From: Nocardioides sp. PD653-B2
GTDB lineage: Bacteria > Actinomycetota > Actinomycetes > Propionibacteriales > Nocardioidaceae
Length of the DNA: 64,000 bases
NCBI RefSeq assembly: GCF_002117935.1
Contig: NZ_BDJE01000047.1
Coordinates: 1-64,000, forward strand
Direction of reading: 5' to 3'
A program made the position numbers and the translations under genes. Shown piece after piece: positions 50,489 through 62,186 of the stretch; the stretch's first letter is position 1; each line of letters starts with the position of its first letter. The notes beneath the pieces are model-generated. The model did not search any database, was not told the origin of the DNA, and saw only the letters and a program-made list of their open reading frames with translations.

Positions 50489-51232
50489 TCAGGTCAGCCG
50501 CAGCCGGTCGGCGAGCGCGTGGGGGTCGGCCGTGAGCCGCTGGAGCTCGCCGATGCTGCTCTCGGCGACGAGGTCGTCGACGGCGCGCTCCCGCGCCTGC
50601 CGGCGGGCGTCGCGATAGGCGCCCATCAGCCGGGCGCCGAGGTTGGCGGGATCGGTGGTGGCGGCCCAGTCGGGGTCGACGTCCGCGCCGATCAGCGCTC
50701 CGGTGCCGGTGAGGGTCACCCGCGCACCCTGCGCCTCGCCGACCAGGCGACGTGCGCCGAGCGCCTCGGCCTCCGCGGAGACCCGGTCGAGATCGGCGCG
50801 CACGGCGCTGAGGATCTCGACCATGGCGCGCAACGACGCCTCGGACCGGCCCGCGAGCGCCTCGGGCGAGGCCACCTCGCTCAGCTGGGCGTAGACGCTG
50901 TCGTGGGTCGAGGGGAGCGGGCGGGTGGGTGGAGCGGGCTCACTGGCCGCCTCGGCGACGGCCCGTCCCCACTCCTGGGCCCCGGTGAGACCGGCGTTCG
51001 AGAAGGCCTCCAGGACCGCGGAACCCAGCTCCTCGGGATCGAGGCGGGCGGTCCAGCCACGCTCGACGAGGATGTCCTCGATCGTGCCGTCGGCCGCCAT
51101 CCGGACCGTGACCTGCCCGCTGGTGTCGGCGGCGGTCACGGTCTCGCGGCGGGCGGCGGCCCGCTCGAACGGTTGGGCGGCGCGGTCGAGGCCGTCGCGC
51201 GCCCTGGCAATGCGGTCCATCGGGTCGACCAT
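50489..51232 (-). CDS. YbaB/EbfC-like family protein of a type VII module
   Basis: A 247-residue protein. The N-terminal third has a YbaB/EbfC-type sheet (ETVTAADTSGQVTVRMAADG then TIEDILVERGWTARLD). The rest is alpha-helical. Actinobacterial ESX-type loci often contain such YbaB-like proteins (EspL-like). The start at 51232 is chosen for a fit with this family; the frame stays open upstream. It is first of four minus-strand genes forming a compact module and is divergent from dnaK. Confidence 0.7.
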   Translation of the reverse strand: MVDPMDRIARARDGLDRAAQPFERAAARRETVTAADTSGQVTVRMAADGTIEDILVERGWTARLDPEELGSAVLEAFSNAGLTGAQEWGRAVAEAASEPAPPTRPLPSTHDSVYAQLSEVASPEALAGRSEASLRAMVEILSAVRADLDRVSAEAEALGARRLVGEAQGARVTLTGTGALIGADVDPDWAATTDPANLGARLMGAYRDARRQARERAVDDLVAESSIGELQRLTADPHALADRLRLT

Positions 51233-51386
51233 GGTTCCGAGCTCTCTCGTCGACGTCTGCTGCGTTCGTCGACTCCTGCCCGGCGGGGCCGGAGACCAAA
51301 CTCCGGTCGGGGCGCTCGAGCGCCGAAGTCGGCCCGTCGACCGGGAACAACGACCGGTACTGCCTGCGTTGGACCCGATGAACGAA

Positions 51387-51407
51387 GTTGAGTTGGTTCG
51401 ACTCAAC
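51387..51407. promoter_or_regulatory. HAIR element (HspR operator) of the dnaK operon
   Basis: GTTGAGT-tggttcg-ACTCAAC matches the HAIR consensus CTTGAGT-N7-ACTCAAG except for its outermost bases. HspR, encoded as the last gene of this operon, binds HAIR with DnaK as co-repressor, giving a feedback loop. Confidence 0.9.
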
Positions 51408-51411
51408 TTAT

Positions 51412-51441
51412 TTGCAACACTGGCCGGGTGGTCGCCTAGAG
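51412..51441 (+). promoter_or_regulatory. dnaK promoter
   Basis: TTGCAA (51412-51417) and TAGAGT (51436-51441) with 18 bp between them form a sigma-70-like promoter directly downstream of the HAIR element. The ATG is 56 bp after the -10. Confidence 0.6.
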
Positions 51442-51496
51442 TGCCCACGCGGCACCACCCACAGATTTCTTGTTCAGCAACCAGAGGAGTTCAACC

Positions 51497-53358
<1,862 letters not shown>

Positions 53359-53362
<4 letters not shown>

Positions 53363-53958
53363 CCGACTCGCCGTACGACGAGGACGTCACGCCGCAGGGG
53401 GAGGAGCCGACGCCGGCTCCTTCCCCCGCGGGGGCCTTCCCGGAGGAGGCTGCCGAGATGGCCAACGAGACCGAGGTCGAGGAGGAGCCGGCTTCGGCCG
53501 CGCCCTCGACCACCGAGGACGAGCTCGTCGTCACCCAGATGGCGCTGGCGGAGCGGACCACCGACCTCCAGCGCCTCCAGGCGGAGTTCGTCAACTACAA
53601 GCGCCGGGTCGACCGCGACCGCGAGCTGATCCGCGAGAACGCGACGTACGCCGCGCTCGCGCCGATCATCGAGGTCCTCGACACGATCGACCGGGCCCGC
53701 GAGCACGCCCCGCTGGAAGGCGGCTTCAAGGCCGTCGCCGACCAGCTGGAGCGCACCGTGGAGGCGGTCGGCCTGACCAAGTTCGGTGCCGTCGGCGACG
53801 CCTTCGACCCGACCGTCCACGAGGCCCTCTCCCACATCGGCGAGGACCCCGAGGTCGCGGTCACCACCTGCAAGGTGATCGCCAAGGCGGGCTACCGCAT
53901 CGGCGACCGGGTGGTCCGGGCCGCGCAGGTGCTGGTGGTCGACCCGCCGACCGCATGA
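53359..53958 (+). CDS. grpE: Nucleotide exchange factor GrpE
   Basis: A 199-residue GrpE. A long acidic N-terminus (about residues 1-60) precedes a coiled-coil helix (LAERTTDLQRLQAEFVNYKR) and a C-terminal beta-wing domain with GVGDAFDPTVHEALSHIGED-type sequence. It promotes ADP release from DnaK. It starts within the dnaK stop (4-nt overlap) and ends 34 bp before dnaJ. Confidence 0.96.
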
Positions 53959-53992
53959 CGACTGGAACGACTGAGAGAGGGGAGGTGACCGC

Positions 53993-55173
<1,181 letters not shown>

Positions 55174-55177
<4 letters not shown>

Positions 55178-55620
55178 GCGGCATGGGTGGGCAGCGTCCG
55201 CCGTTCCAGCCCCTTGGGCCGGACGCCGCGGTGTTCGTGATCAGCGTCGCCGCTGAGCTCAGCGGCCTGCACCCCCAGACGCTGCGCACCTACGAGCGGA
55301 TGGGCCTGATCACGCCGGGCCGCACCGGCGGCGGCGGGCGGCGCTACTCGCACCGCGACATCGAGCTGCTCCGCGAGATCTCCGACCTGACGTCGTCGGG
55401 CATCGGGATCGAGGGGGTGCGCCGGATCCTCGACCTCGAGAACAAGGTCGCCGCCCTCGCGCAGCGCAACCACGAGCTCGCGGCCGAGCTCGAGGCCACC
55501 CGCGACGCGCTGCGCCAGGCCCTCGCCGTACGGCGTGCCGACGGGCTGCCCAACAAGCTGCCGGTCCTCCGGCAGCCCGACGCCGGACAGTCGATCGTGG
55601 TCTGGCGCCGGGGTCGCTAG
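55174..55620 (+). CDS. hspR: Heat-shock repressor HspR
   Basis: A 148-residue MerR-family repressor. VAAELSGLHPQTLRTYERMG and LITPGRTGGGGRRYSHRDIE form the winged helix-turn-helix of HspR. A coiled coil with a leucine-rich stretch follows. As the last gene of the operon it binds the HAIR element at 51387-51407 together with DnaK. The GTG start overlaps the dnaJ stop. Confidence 0.96.
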
Positions 55621-55696
55621 CCGCCGCCGACCCTCGCGCGGCCCCGGGCTGTGTCCCGGGATGGGTGGACCCGCCCGATGCGGGTACCGCGGTCAC

Positions 55697-56584
55697 ATGC
55701 GCATCTTCTTCACCGGCGGCAGCGGCAAGGCGGGCAAGCACGTCGCCCCGTACCTCGCCGCCCAGGGCCACCAGGTCACCAACGCCGATCTCGTCCCGCT
55801 GGGCCACCCGGACGTGGCCGACCTCCGGGTCGACCTGACCGACGCCGGTGAGACCTACTCGGCGCTGGCCGGGCTGGCCACCTTCGAGGAGCTGGACCTG
55901 CCCGAGCAGCCGAGCTACGACGCGGTCGTGCACTTCGCCGCGGTGCCGGCGATCCTGCTGCGCTCGGACGCCGCGACGTACGCGACCAACGTGCTCAGCA
56001 CCTACCACGTGCTCGAGGCCGCGACCCGTCTCGGCGTGCGCAAGATCGTCTTCGCCTCCTCCGAGACGACGTACGGCGTCTGCTTCGCCCAAGGCGAGCG
56101 GCGCCCGCTCTACGTGCCGGTCGACGAGGAGCACCCGACGGTCCCCGAGGACTCCTACGCGATGTCGAAGGTCGCCGGCGAGGTCACGGCGCGCTCGTTC
56201 CACGCGCGCACCGGGGCGGACATCTACGGCCTGCGGATCAACAACGTCATCGAGCCGCACGAGTACGCCGAGATGTTCCCCCCGTTCCTCGCCGAACCGT
56301 CGCTGCGGCGGCGCAACCTCTTCGCCTACATCGACACCCGTGACCTGGGCCAGATGGTCCAGCGCTGCCTCGAGACCGACGGGCTCGGCTACGAGGTCTT
56401 CAACGTCGCCAACGCCGACATGTCCGTGGCCGCGACGACGCAGGAGATCCGGGACCGCTTCTACGACGGCGTGCCGGTGCGCCGGGAGATGGGCCGCGAC
56501 GAGACCTTCTACGCCATCGACAAGGCCCGCGACCTGCTCGGCTTCGCTCCGCAGCACTCCTGGCGAGACGTCCTGCCCGCCTGA
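55697..56584 (+). CDS. NAD-dependent epimerase/dehydratase family protein
   Basis: A 295-residue extended SDR. MRIFFTGGSGKAGKHVAPYL has the GxxGxxG cofactor loop, FASSETTYG the catalytic Ser/Thr, and PEDSYAMSKVAGE the YxxxK pair. INNVIEPHEYAEMFPPFLAE lies in the substrate region. It resembles UDP-sugar epimerases and uronate dehydrogenases, but the substrate cannot be fixed. It starts 76 bp after hspR with its own promoter region. Confidence 0.87.
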   Translation: MRIFFTGGSGKAGKHVAPYLAAQGHQVTNADLVPLGHPDVADLRVDLTDAGETYSALAGLATFEELDLPEQPSYDAVVHFAAVPAILLRSDAATYATNVLSTYHVLEAATRLGVRKIVFASSETTYGVCFAQGERRPLYVPVDEEHPTVPEDSYAMSKVAGEVTARSFHARTGADIYGLRINNVIEPHEYAEMFPPFLAEPSLRRRNLFAYIDTRDLGQMVQRCLETDGLGYEVFNVANADMSVAATTQEIRDRFYDGVPVRREMGRDETFYAIDKARDLLGFAPQHSWRDVLPA

Positions 56585-56636
56585 GGTCCACGCGCCGGGG
56601 TGTTCATGGACGCCGCCGCGCGGGGTACCGGGGGTC

Positions 56637-56798
56637 ATGACGATGACGATGACGATCCCCAAGCGCACGACGACGGACGGCCCCCCGGGCGGAAGCCCGG
56701 AGCCCACGGACCCCACCGAGCGGCCGGACGTCGACCCGCAGCCCGAGCCGGGGCCCGACGACGACCCCGAGGTGAACCCGCCGGCCGACCCGGCCTGA
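56637..56798 (+). CDS. 53-aa Pro/Asp-rich small protein
   Basis: A short ORF starting MTMTMTIPKRTTTDGPPGGS and continuing as Pro-, Asp- and Glu-rich sequence to PPADPA. It is intrinsically disordered by composition. It lies between the epimerase and phospholipase D genes on the same strand. The ribosome-binding site is weak (GGGGGTC), and the three ATG-ACG repeats at the start make the exact start uncertain. It may be a genuine small protein or merely an open frame in GC-rich DNA. Confidence 0.4.
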   Translation: MTMTMTIPKRTTTDGPPGGSPEPTDPTERPDVDPQPEPGPDDDPEVNPPADPA

Positions 56799-56838
56799 GC
56801 AGCGCGGCCTGGCGTCCCCGTCAGCCGACGGGGACCAT

Positions 56839-58434
56839 GTGAGGCACACTCACGGTGTGCTCGACGACGTGAGCGGTTGGCTCCTGACCCAGCAGGAGCG
56901 CGGCAACCCCACGACCCGTCTCGACGACGTCCACCCGCCGGGGGTCGCGTGGTCGGAGGGCAACCTGGTCCGGCCGCTGGTGCACGGAGCGTCGTACTTC
57001 GCCGAGCTGTTCGACCGGATCGAGGCCACGCGCGCGGGCGACCTGGTCCTCTTCACCGACTGGCAGGGCGACGCCGACGAGCAGCTGACCGGCCGGCCGG
57101 GCAGCGAGGTGGTCGAGGTGCTGGGCCGCGCCGACGAGCGCGGCGTCGACGTACGCGGCCTGGTGTGGCGCTCCCACACCAGCGCGATCGGCTTCACCTC
57201 CGATGAGAACCTCCGGCTCGGCCGCGCCCTGCAGCGGCGGGGCGCGGAGGCGATCTTGGACATGCGGGTGCGGACCGGCGGGTCGCACCACCAGAAGCTG
57301 GTGGTGATCCGGCACCGCGACGACCCGAGCCGGGACATCGCCTACGTCGGCGGGATCGACCTGTGCCACTCGCGTCGCGACGACCGCGCCCACGGCGGCG
57401 ACCCGCAGGCCCTCGACTCCATGGCGGAGGAGTACGGCGACACGCCACCCTGGCACGACCTCCAGGCGGCCATCAGCGGCCCCGCGGTCCACGACGTCGA
57501 GACCGTGTTCCGGGAGCGCTGGGAGGACCCCACCACTCTCACGCGGAGCCCGATCATCCTGGTGCGCGACCGGCTGCGTGGCCTCGACACCACCCCCGAC
57601 CCGCTCCCCGAGCAGACGCCCCCACCACCGGCGGTCGCGGGCGGGACCCACGTGGTGCAGCTGCTCCGCACCTACCCCGACCTCCGCCGCGGCCGCGACT
57701 ACGCGTTCGCCCGCGGCGGCGAGCGCAGCGTGGCCCGCGGCTACACCAAGGCGGTGGGGCGGGCCCGCCGGTTGATCTACGTCGAGGACCAGTACCTCTG
57801 GGGCAACCAGGTGGGCAACGTCTTCACCGAGGCGCTGCGCAACCACCCCGACCTGCACGTCATCGCCGTGGTCCCGCTGCACCCCGACGTGGAGGGATTC
57901 AGCCGCACCGCGCAGCTCGTCGGGCGGCGTCGGGCGATGCTCGACATGATGCGAGCGGCGCCGGACCGGGTCGCGGTCTACGGGCTGGAGAACGACGCGG
58001 GCACCCCGATCTACGTCCACGCCAAGACCTGCCTGATCGACGACACCTGGGCGAGCATCGGCTCGGACAACTTCAACCGCCGGTCGTGGACCCACGACTC
58101 GGAGCTGTCCGCCGTCGTGATCGACACCGCCGAGACCTACGCCCGCACCCTGCGTCTGGAGCTGGCCGCCGAGCACCTCGACCGCGACCCCGACGACGCG
58201 ATGGCCGACTGCGTCGAGCCCGCAGGCATGTTCGCGGCGTACGCCGAGTGCGCCGCCGCCCTCGACGCCTGGCACGCCGCGGGCCGACCGGGGCCGCGCC
58301 CGCCGGGCCGCCTCCGCCGGCTCTCCCCGCCCGACGTCGGACCGCTGACGCGCCTGCTCGCCCGCCCGTTCTACCAGCTCGTGCACGACCCGGACGGGCG
58401 CCCGAAGGACCTGCGACGGGCCGACGAGTTCTGA
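56839..58434 (+). CDS. Phospholipase D family protein
   Basis: A 531-residue protein with two HKD motifs. The first is GGSHHQKLVVI followed by YVGGIDLCHSRR; the second is YVHAKTCLIDDTWASIGSDN followed by FNRRSW. Both His/Lys pairs are present, so phosphodiesterase or transphosphatidylase activity is likely. No signal peptide is visible, which argues for an intracellular or membrane-peripheral enzyme. The GTG at 56839 gives the full N-terminus; GTG 56857 is possible. This is the last gene before the composition shift at about 58.4 kb. Confidence 0.9.
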   Translation: MRHTHGVLDDVSGWLLTQQERGNPTTRLDDVHPPGVAWSEGNLVRPLVHGASYFAELFDRIEATRAGDLVLFTDWQGDADEQLTGRPGSEVVEVLGRADERGVDVRGLVWRSHTSAIGFTSDENLRLGRALQRRGAEAILDMRVRTGGSHHQKLVVIRHRDDPSRDIAYVGGIDLCHSRRDDRAHGGDPQALDSMAEEYGDTPPWHDLQAAISGPAVHDVETVFRERWEDPTTLTRSPIILVRDRLRGLDTTPDPLPEQTPPPPAVAGGTHVVQLLRTYPDLRRGRDYAFARGGERSVARGYTKAVGRARRLIYVEDQYLWGNQVGNVFTEALRNHPDLHVIAVVPLHPDVEGFSRTAQLVGRRRAMLDMMRAAPDRVAVYGLENDAGTPIYVHAKTCLIDDTWASIGSDNFNRRSWTHDSELSAVVIDTAETYARTLRLELAAEHLDRDPDDAMADCVEPAGMFAAYAECAAALDAWHAAGRPGPRPPGRLRRLSPPDVGPLTRLLARPFYQLVHDPDGRPKDLRRADEF

Positions 58435-58835
58435 CGCGAGACCGTTGACGGTGGAAGCTGCGCGCCGCTGGGCGTGTGGCAGCTGCGGGAAACCTGCCCC
58501 GCCTGTCATGCGCGGTTAGTGGAGCGCCACCTCCTTCGCGGCGGAACGACGTGGTCAGGCAGCTCGAAGAGATCAAATCTTGGATCAAGGGGCTTGATGC
58601 CAACGACGAAACGATGGAGCTCGGCTGATTTGCGACGTCACCCGCGGCAGCGACCGGGCGGTCATCGCCATCAGGATGCGACCCGCCGAAGACCCGGCTG
58701 ACAGACGGGGCTATGACGTGACCGGACGGTAGAGGCGGATAGCGCATTCCGCAGGTGGGGCCGATGCTGGCTTGATTGAGGTCAAGCCTGCAGCCGTCCG
58801 AATTGCCAACATTCGTTCTGCGGAACACTGTGCCC
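58435..58835. other. Gene-poor junction region with a short coding remnant
   Basis: No convincing gene is present. The only coding-like trace is a 25-codon plus-strand frame at 58551-58628 ending EEIKSWIKGLDANDETMELG, which looks like the C-terminus of a lost gene. GC content falls and codon use changes here, so this is probably the left boundary of the island that fills the rest of the window. No tRNA or integrase was found at the boundary. Confidence 0.45.
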
Positions 58836-59582
58836 ATGGATCAGGGGACTTCACCTCACGACCAGCGGATGATCCTGGAGGAGTTGCTTGACCTCTGCGA
58901 GGTCAGTCTTGCGACATCGACCGATAGCGCGGTTCTCGCCGTCATCCACTCCTGGTTCGTCCAGACGATCGACACGGTAAGAGGCGCCCTCATCGTGCAT
59001 GACGCCGGGCTAGCCAGCACGACAAGTCCCCTGGTGCGTGCGGCGATCGAGTACGCAGTTGGGATGCACTGGCTCCGTCAGGTCTGGGACGCGGGCCTTG
59101 GTGGGCTACACAACTCACATCAGCGGTGGGCGAGGAACCTCAAACGAGCACTCGCGACAGCCGAGGCGCAAGACCTGTATCCGGATGATCCAAAGTGGCC
59201 CGCTGCGTGGGCTGAGCTCATCGCCGAGATCGAAGCGAGACCTCCTGCGCCGCAGGTGAAGGGGGGCGGGAACATCGCAGAGAGGTTCGAGGTCACCGAG
59301 CTAGCCCACGTTTACGTGGCGTGGCTCAGTGAGACCTCCTTGAGCCACGCCACCCAAGCCTCCGCGACCCCGTACCTGGAACAGATCGAGGGTGTCTACA
59401 AACTCTCCCGAACCCCCCATGCGTCGCGCGGTGAGTCCTTGGAAGGAAGGTGCTTTGTCGCGCTTGGTATCGCGCTTCATGCGATCGCAGAAGCCTTGAA
59501 CTCGGACTCACTGCGGACAACGCTGACGGATATCGAAGACCGCTTCGCGGCCGCTTCCGTGGTCGGCATGGAAGGGACGTAG
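58836..59582 (+). CDS. Hypothetical protein (DUF5677-like helical protein)
   Basis: A 248-residue, largely alpha-helical soluble protein with no export signal. The segment TSPLVRAAIEYAVGMHWLRQ recalls the conserved (L)xR-x-x-(L/I)E core of DUF5677-type proteins, found in mobile and defence regions. The match is by eye and weak. Its codon use is less GC-biased than the genes to the left. The start ATG at 58836 lacks a strong ribosome-binding site. Function unknown. Confidence 0.6.
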   Translation: MDQGTSPHDQRMILEELLDLCEVSLATSTDSAVLAVIHSWFVQTIDTVRGALIVHDAGLASTTSPLVRAAIEYAVGMHWLRQVWDAGLGGLHNSHQRWARNLKRALATAEAQDLYPDDPKWPAAWAELIAEIEARPPAPQVKGGGNIAERFEVTELAHVYVAWLSETSLSHATQASATPYLEQIEGVYKLSRTPHASRGESLEGRCFVALGIALHAIAEALNSDSLRTTLTDIEDRFAAASVVGMEGT

Positions 59583-59750
59583 TGGGCGCCTGTCGCGGGC
59601 GGAAACACGCACATCGCGGCAGATCAGTATTCATCGCGATAGGTCCAGGAGGTAGTCAACCTGCTGCTGGGAACGCTTCGTGCAACCTGGAAGGCCGGAC
59701 CTGCAGAGTGAGGTGGGGGTGGTGTGGCTGCCGCTGACGAGGTACTTAGC

Positions 59751-59780
59751 GGTGCCCCCGGTTGCAGGACCGGAGGCACC
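59751..59780 (-). terminator. Hairpin terminator of the winged-helix gene
   Basis: On the minus strand GGTGCCTCCGGT pairs with ACCGGGGGCACC across a 6-nt loop (12-bp stem with one G-T wobble). It begins 14 bp after the stop codon of the minus-strand gene. The remainder of 59583-59750 shows no gene. Confidence 0.6.
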
Positions 59781-59793
59781 GTCATCTCTATAC

Positions 59794-60150
59794 CTAGAAG
59801 AGATGGGGTTCGTCGCCTTCGAGGGAGGCGTACAGCTCTTCGGCTGCGGCCCACATGCTGCTGACGGTCGCGACGTACGCACGGGTGCGGTCGGTGGGGG
59901 CGGTGACGGCGTCGATGATGAGGCCGCACTCGTAGAGGTCCTTCAGCGGCTTCTGCACGGAGCTGGAGTTACGGGCGCCGATCCAGTCGGATACGTCTCC
60001 GAGGTTGAAGGCCTGGTCGCGGTGGCGGGCGACGAACAGGAGCACGGAGAGCTTGTGGTCCTGGCCGAGCATGCGTCGCGACAGGTCACGTACGTCTGCT
60101 CGGTCGAACAAGCTTGCTTCGGGCACAGTTAACGAGCCTACGTGATGCAC
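59794..60150 (-). CDS. Small winged-helix transcriptional regulator
   Basis: A 118-residue protein with a winged-helix fold. LSVLLFVARHRDQAFNLGDV then SDWIGARNSSSVQKPLKDLY holds the helix-turn-helix, and ECGLIIDAVTAPTDRTRAYV the wing. A C-terminal helix may dimerise. The perfect 19-bp palindrome at 60158-60176 lies 8 bp upstream of the start and is probably its own operator. No divergent gene that it might also control is obvious in the next 370 bp. Confidence 0.65.
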   Translation of the reverse strand: MHHVGSLTVPEASLFDRADVRDLSRRMLGQDHKLSVLLFVARHRDQAFNLGDVSDWIGARNSSSVQKPLKDLYECGLIIDAVTAPTDRTRAYVATVSSMWAAAEELYASLEGDEPHLF

Positions 60151-60157
60151 GGTACAC

Positions 60158-60176
60158 GATACGCGAAACGCGTATC
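60158..60176. promoter_or_regulatory. Perfect palindromic operator of the winged-helix gene
   Basis: GATACGCG-aaa-CGCGTATC is an exact 8+3+8 bp inverted repeat beginning 8 bp upstream of the start codon at 60150. A further half-site-like CACGTATC follows at 60177. It is almost certainly a protein-binding site; the nearby regulator is the natural candidate. From 60180 to 60553 no gene is seen. Confidence 0.7.
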
Positions 60177-60553
60177 ACGTATCATCGGCGTGTCTCACAC
60201 CATTCGGGTGCTCGGCGGGGTGTTATAACAGCCATGGCGTCGCGGCGGTCCGACCGTTTCGCACTGCAGGTCTGTGCCGAAGCCGGGGCGGGTATCGCCC
60301 GCTGTTGTCGGCGTGTCGCGCCAGATATGACGATCCTTGGTCGATCATGTGAACTTTTGTGCAGATCTGGCTCTTCGAGGGTCGGTGAGCGTAGTGTCGG
60401 GCGGGTCCGCAGGCTTCCAAACGCTCTCAATGGGGGGCCCGCAGGCGTCGACCAAGTTGAGCACCTTCGCTGCCGCGCGAACAGGACCCGGGCTTTCGGC
60501 TCGAGGGGTTCCCCGCAGGCGGGGGTCTCTCCAAGCGCGGACGAGGTGACGGT

Positions 60554-60994
60554 ATGAGCGAAGAGCAGCTCAGTCCCGGGCGCCCTCGAAGCGTCATCTT
60601 CTATGGATGCAGCGACTTTCCGACCGCAGCGCCTGGTGGGTCGCACCCGTTGATGGACCTGAGTATCCCGGACGGCCAAGCAGAACCAGAGCATCTTCAG
60701 TACAGGGCCTGGGTGACCATCCCGGTCGACGTGCCGGCCGGGGTGTCGGTCCTCGGCGTGGTCAAGGCCGTGAACAACAAGTTGGCCGGGCGGGACCCCC
60801 TGACGTTCGTGAAGCCCGACAGCGATGCGGTGATCACGAACTTCTCGATCTATGACGTCGGCGTCAGTTGCCGTCGCGAGGTGGACGAGTTCGCCACCTC
60901 CTTGAACGAGGTCCTTCGCCCGATGACGGTGAGCGACCCCAACGTCCAGTACCACTTCGCCGGCACCCCGATCGAGGTCCACCTGAGGCACTAA
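60554..60994 (+). CDS. Hypothetical protein, unknown family
   Basis: A 146-residue soluble protein starting MSEEQLSPGRPRSVIFYGCS. It has mixed alpha/beta character with WVTIPVDVPAGVSVLGVVKA and VQYHFAGTPIEVHLRH. No transmembrane segment, signal or catalytic motif is evident. It lies in the island between the winged-helix gene and a second orphan gene on the plus strand. I cannot assign a function. Confidence 0.5.
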   Translation: MSEEQLSPGRPRSVIFYGCSDFPTAAPGGSHPLMDLSIPDGQAEPEHLQYRAWVTIPVDVPAGVSVLGVVKAVNNKLAGRDPLTFVKPDSDAVITNFSIYDVGVSCRREVDEFATSLNEVLRPMTVSDPNVQYHFAGTPIEVHLRH

Positions 60995-61095
60995 CACCTT
61001 CACGCAGAAGAAAATTCACCCCGTTCCCGAGATTTGTGGGCGGGGTCGTGGCAATTCCTCGGACCTCCAACTACCTTATGGTTAAGGAGGCTGGT

Positions 61096-61860
61096 ATGAG
61101 CGCCGAGAACTCACCAAGTGGAGGCCGCGGCTCCCAGCCTGTCTGGATGGACCTGGCCCTCGAGTTCATCGAAGCGGTCGCTCCCCGCCTCACCGACGAG
61201 CTCCTCTGGTCGTTCCAGATGGCCAACGCCGACCTGACGAACGCGAACCTCGATGCGCTCGACGCTGACGAGTTGCTTTCGCGCGCCGGCAAGCTAATGG
61301 GCACGGGACGCGCCCTCGGCATCCTGGATGACGCGGACGAGACCCTCTACGCCCGCATGACCGCTGCGCTCGTCGACCATGCGCTCAAGCACTCCCGGCC
61401 GAACGGGGCCGAAAACCCCGATGACGGCCCGCAGACCGCCGCCGACCGCCTCGGCGAGGCCCTCGGTGAGATGCGGAAGCGCGCGGTCGATGACGGCGAC
61501 GGTCTCCCTGACGGTGACAGCGAGCCTCCCGCTCACAAGCGGGACCCGTCCAGTTCTTTCATCAACGCCTCCGGCAACGCCGGGGGCGTTGCTTTTGATA
61601 GGCCCGTGTGGACCACCGCGCACGGTGCACCGTTCCCGAAGACGGTCGAGGCGATCGCCCGACGTATCGACGACGAGCGGCTGGCCTACCTGCTCACGCA
61701 GTACCAGATCGCGAACCTGAACACGTGGTTGCAGTGGGAACGGGTGGGCATCATTCTCGCCACCGTCGACGCGTGGCGCCGATGGCTCACCACCGCCGGT
61801 CACGCCGAGGTCCTCGACCGGTTCAACGAGGAAGCGCCGGACTACCGGACCTGCATCTGA
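61096..61860 (+). CDS. Hypothetical protein with an in-frame terminator-like hairpin
   Basis: A 254-residue protein with an excellent ribosome-binding site (AAGGAGG, seven bases before the ATG). Helical segments at about residues 17-60 (FIEAVAPRLTDELLWSFQMA) and 180-230 (TVEAIARRIDDERLAYLLTQ) are weakly alike, so the protein may be an internal duplication joined by a disordered, acidic linker. Inside the linker DNA, at 61574-61596, lies a perfect terminator hairpin with a T-run. No known family. Confidence 0.6.
   Translation: MSAENSPSGGRGSQPVWMDLALEFIEAVAPRLTDELLWSFQMANADLTNANLDALDADELLSRAGKLMGTGRALGILDDADETLYARMTAALVDHALKHSRPNGAENPDDGPQTAADRLGEALGEMRKRAVDDGDGLPDGDSEPPAHKRDPSSSFINASGNAGGVAFDRPVWTTAHGAPFPKTVEAIARRIDDERLAYLLTQYQIANLNTWLQWERVGIILATVDAWRRWLTTAGHAEVLDRFNEEAPDYRTCI
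61574..61596 (+). terminator. Rho-independent-terminator-like hairpin within the 61096 gene
   Basis: GCAACGCC-ggg-GGCGTTGC-TTTT is a perfect 8-bp stem with a 3-nt loop and a T-run. It is located inside an uninterrupted reading frame, at about codon 160-167. Either the gene is a recent fusion over an old intergenic terminator, or the hairpin attenuates expression of the second half. Confidence 0.55.
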
Positions 61861-62170
61861 CCTGGTGCTCGTCGGTGTCGAGCCCGGTCAAGGTTGAACC
61901 GCGAGTCGGCCACGAGCTGCCCCGCGCGGGTTATGGAGATGCCGGTGACCTCCGCGACGGCGCGGTGGCTCATGCCACCTCGGGACAACGCGACGACTGC
62001 TCGGATGCGGCAGAGCGCGACGTGTTCGGTTTCTGCGCCGCGAAGTCGCTGACCGCCTGCCCTGGTTCAGGTCCTCAGGGAACTTGCGAGGCACGACTCT
62101 TCGACGCGGCGGTCGGAGACGCTGACTTTGGCACGTTGCGTTCCGGTGGTCACCTCGGACGAGGAGTAGC
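61842..62170 (-). pseudogene. Broken helix-turn-helix gene
   Basis: On the minus strand a frame reads from about 62170 to a TGA near 62065. It resumes in the same frame as GAETEHVALCRIRAVVALSR, then GGMSHRAVAEVTGISITRAG and QLVADSRFN, ending at TAG 61842. The second part is a clear helix-turn-helix as seen in plasmid- and phage-linked actinobacterial proteins. An in-frame stop separates the halves. Its end overlaps the plus-strand gene ending at 61860 by 19 bp. An internal ATG at 61973 could give a very short product. Confidence 0.4.
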
Positions 62171-62186
62171 GGATCGCCCGGCGCGC

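Noticed and set aside
60234..60557. Plus-strand frame after the winged-helix operator (MASRRSDRFALQ...)
   Set aside because: No ribosome-binding site, Arg/Ser/Cys-rich without pattern, and the frame runs into the next gene's start; judged non-coding.
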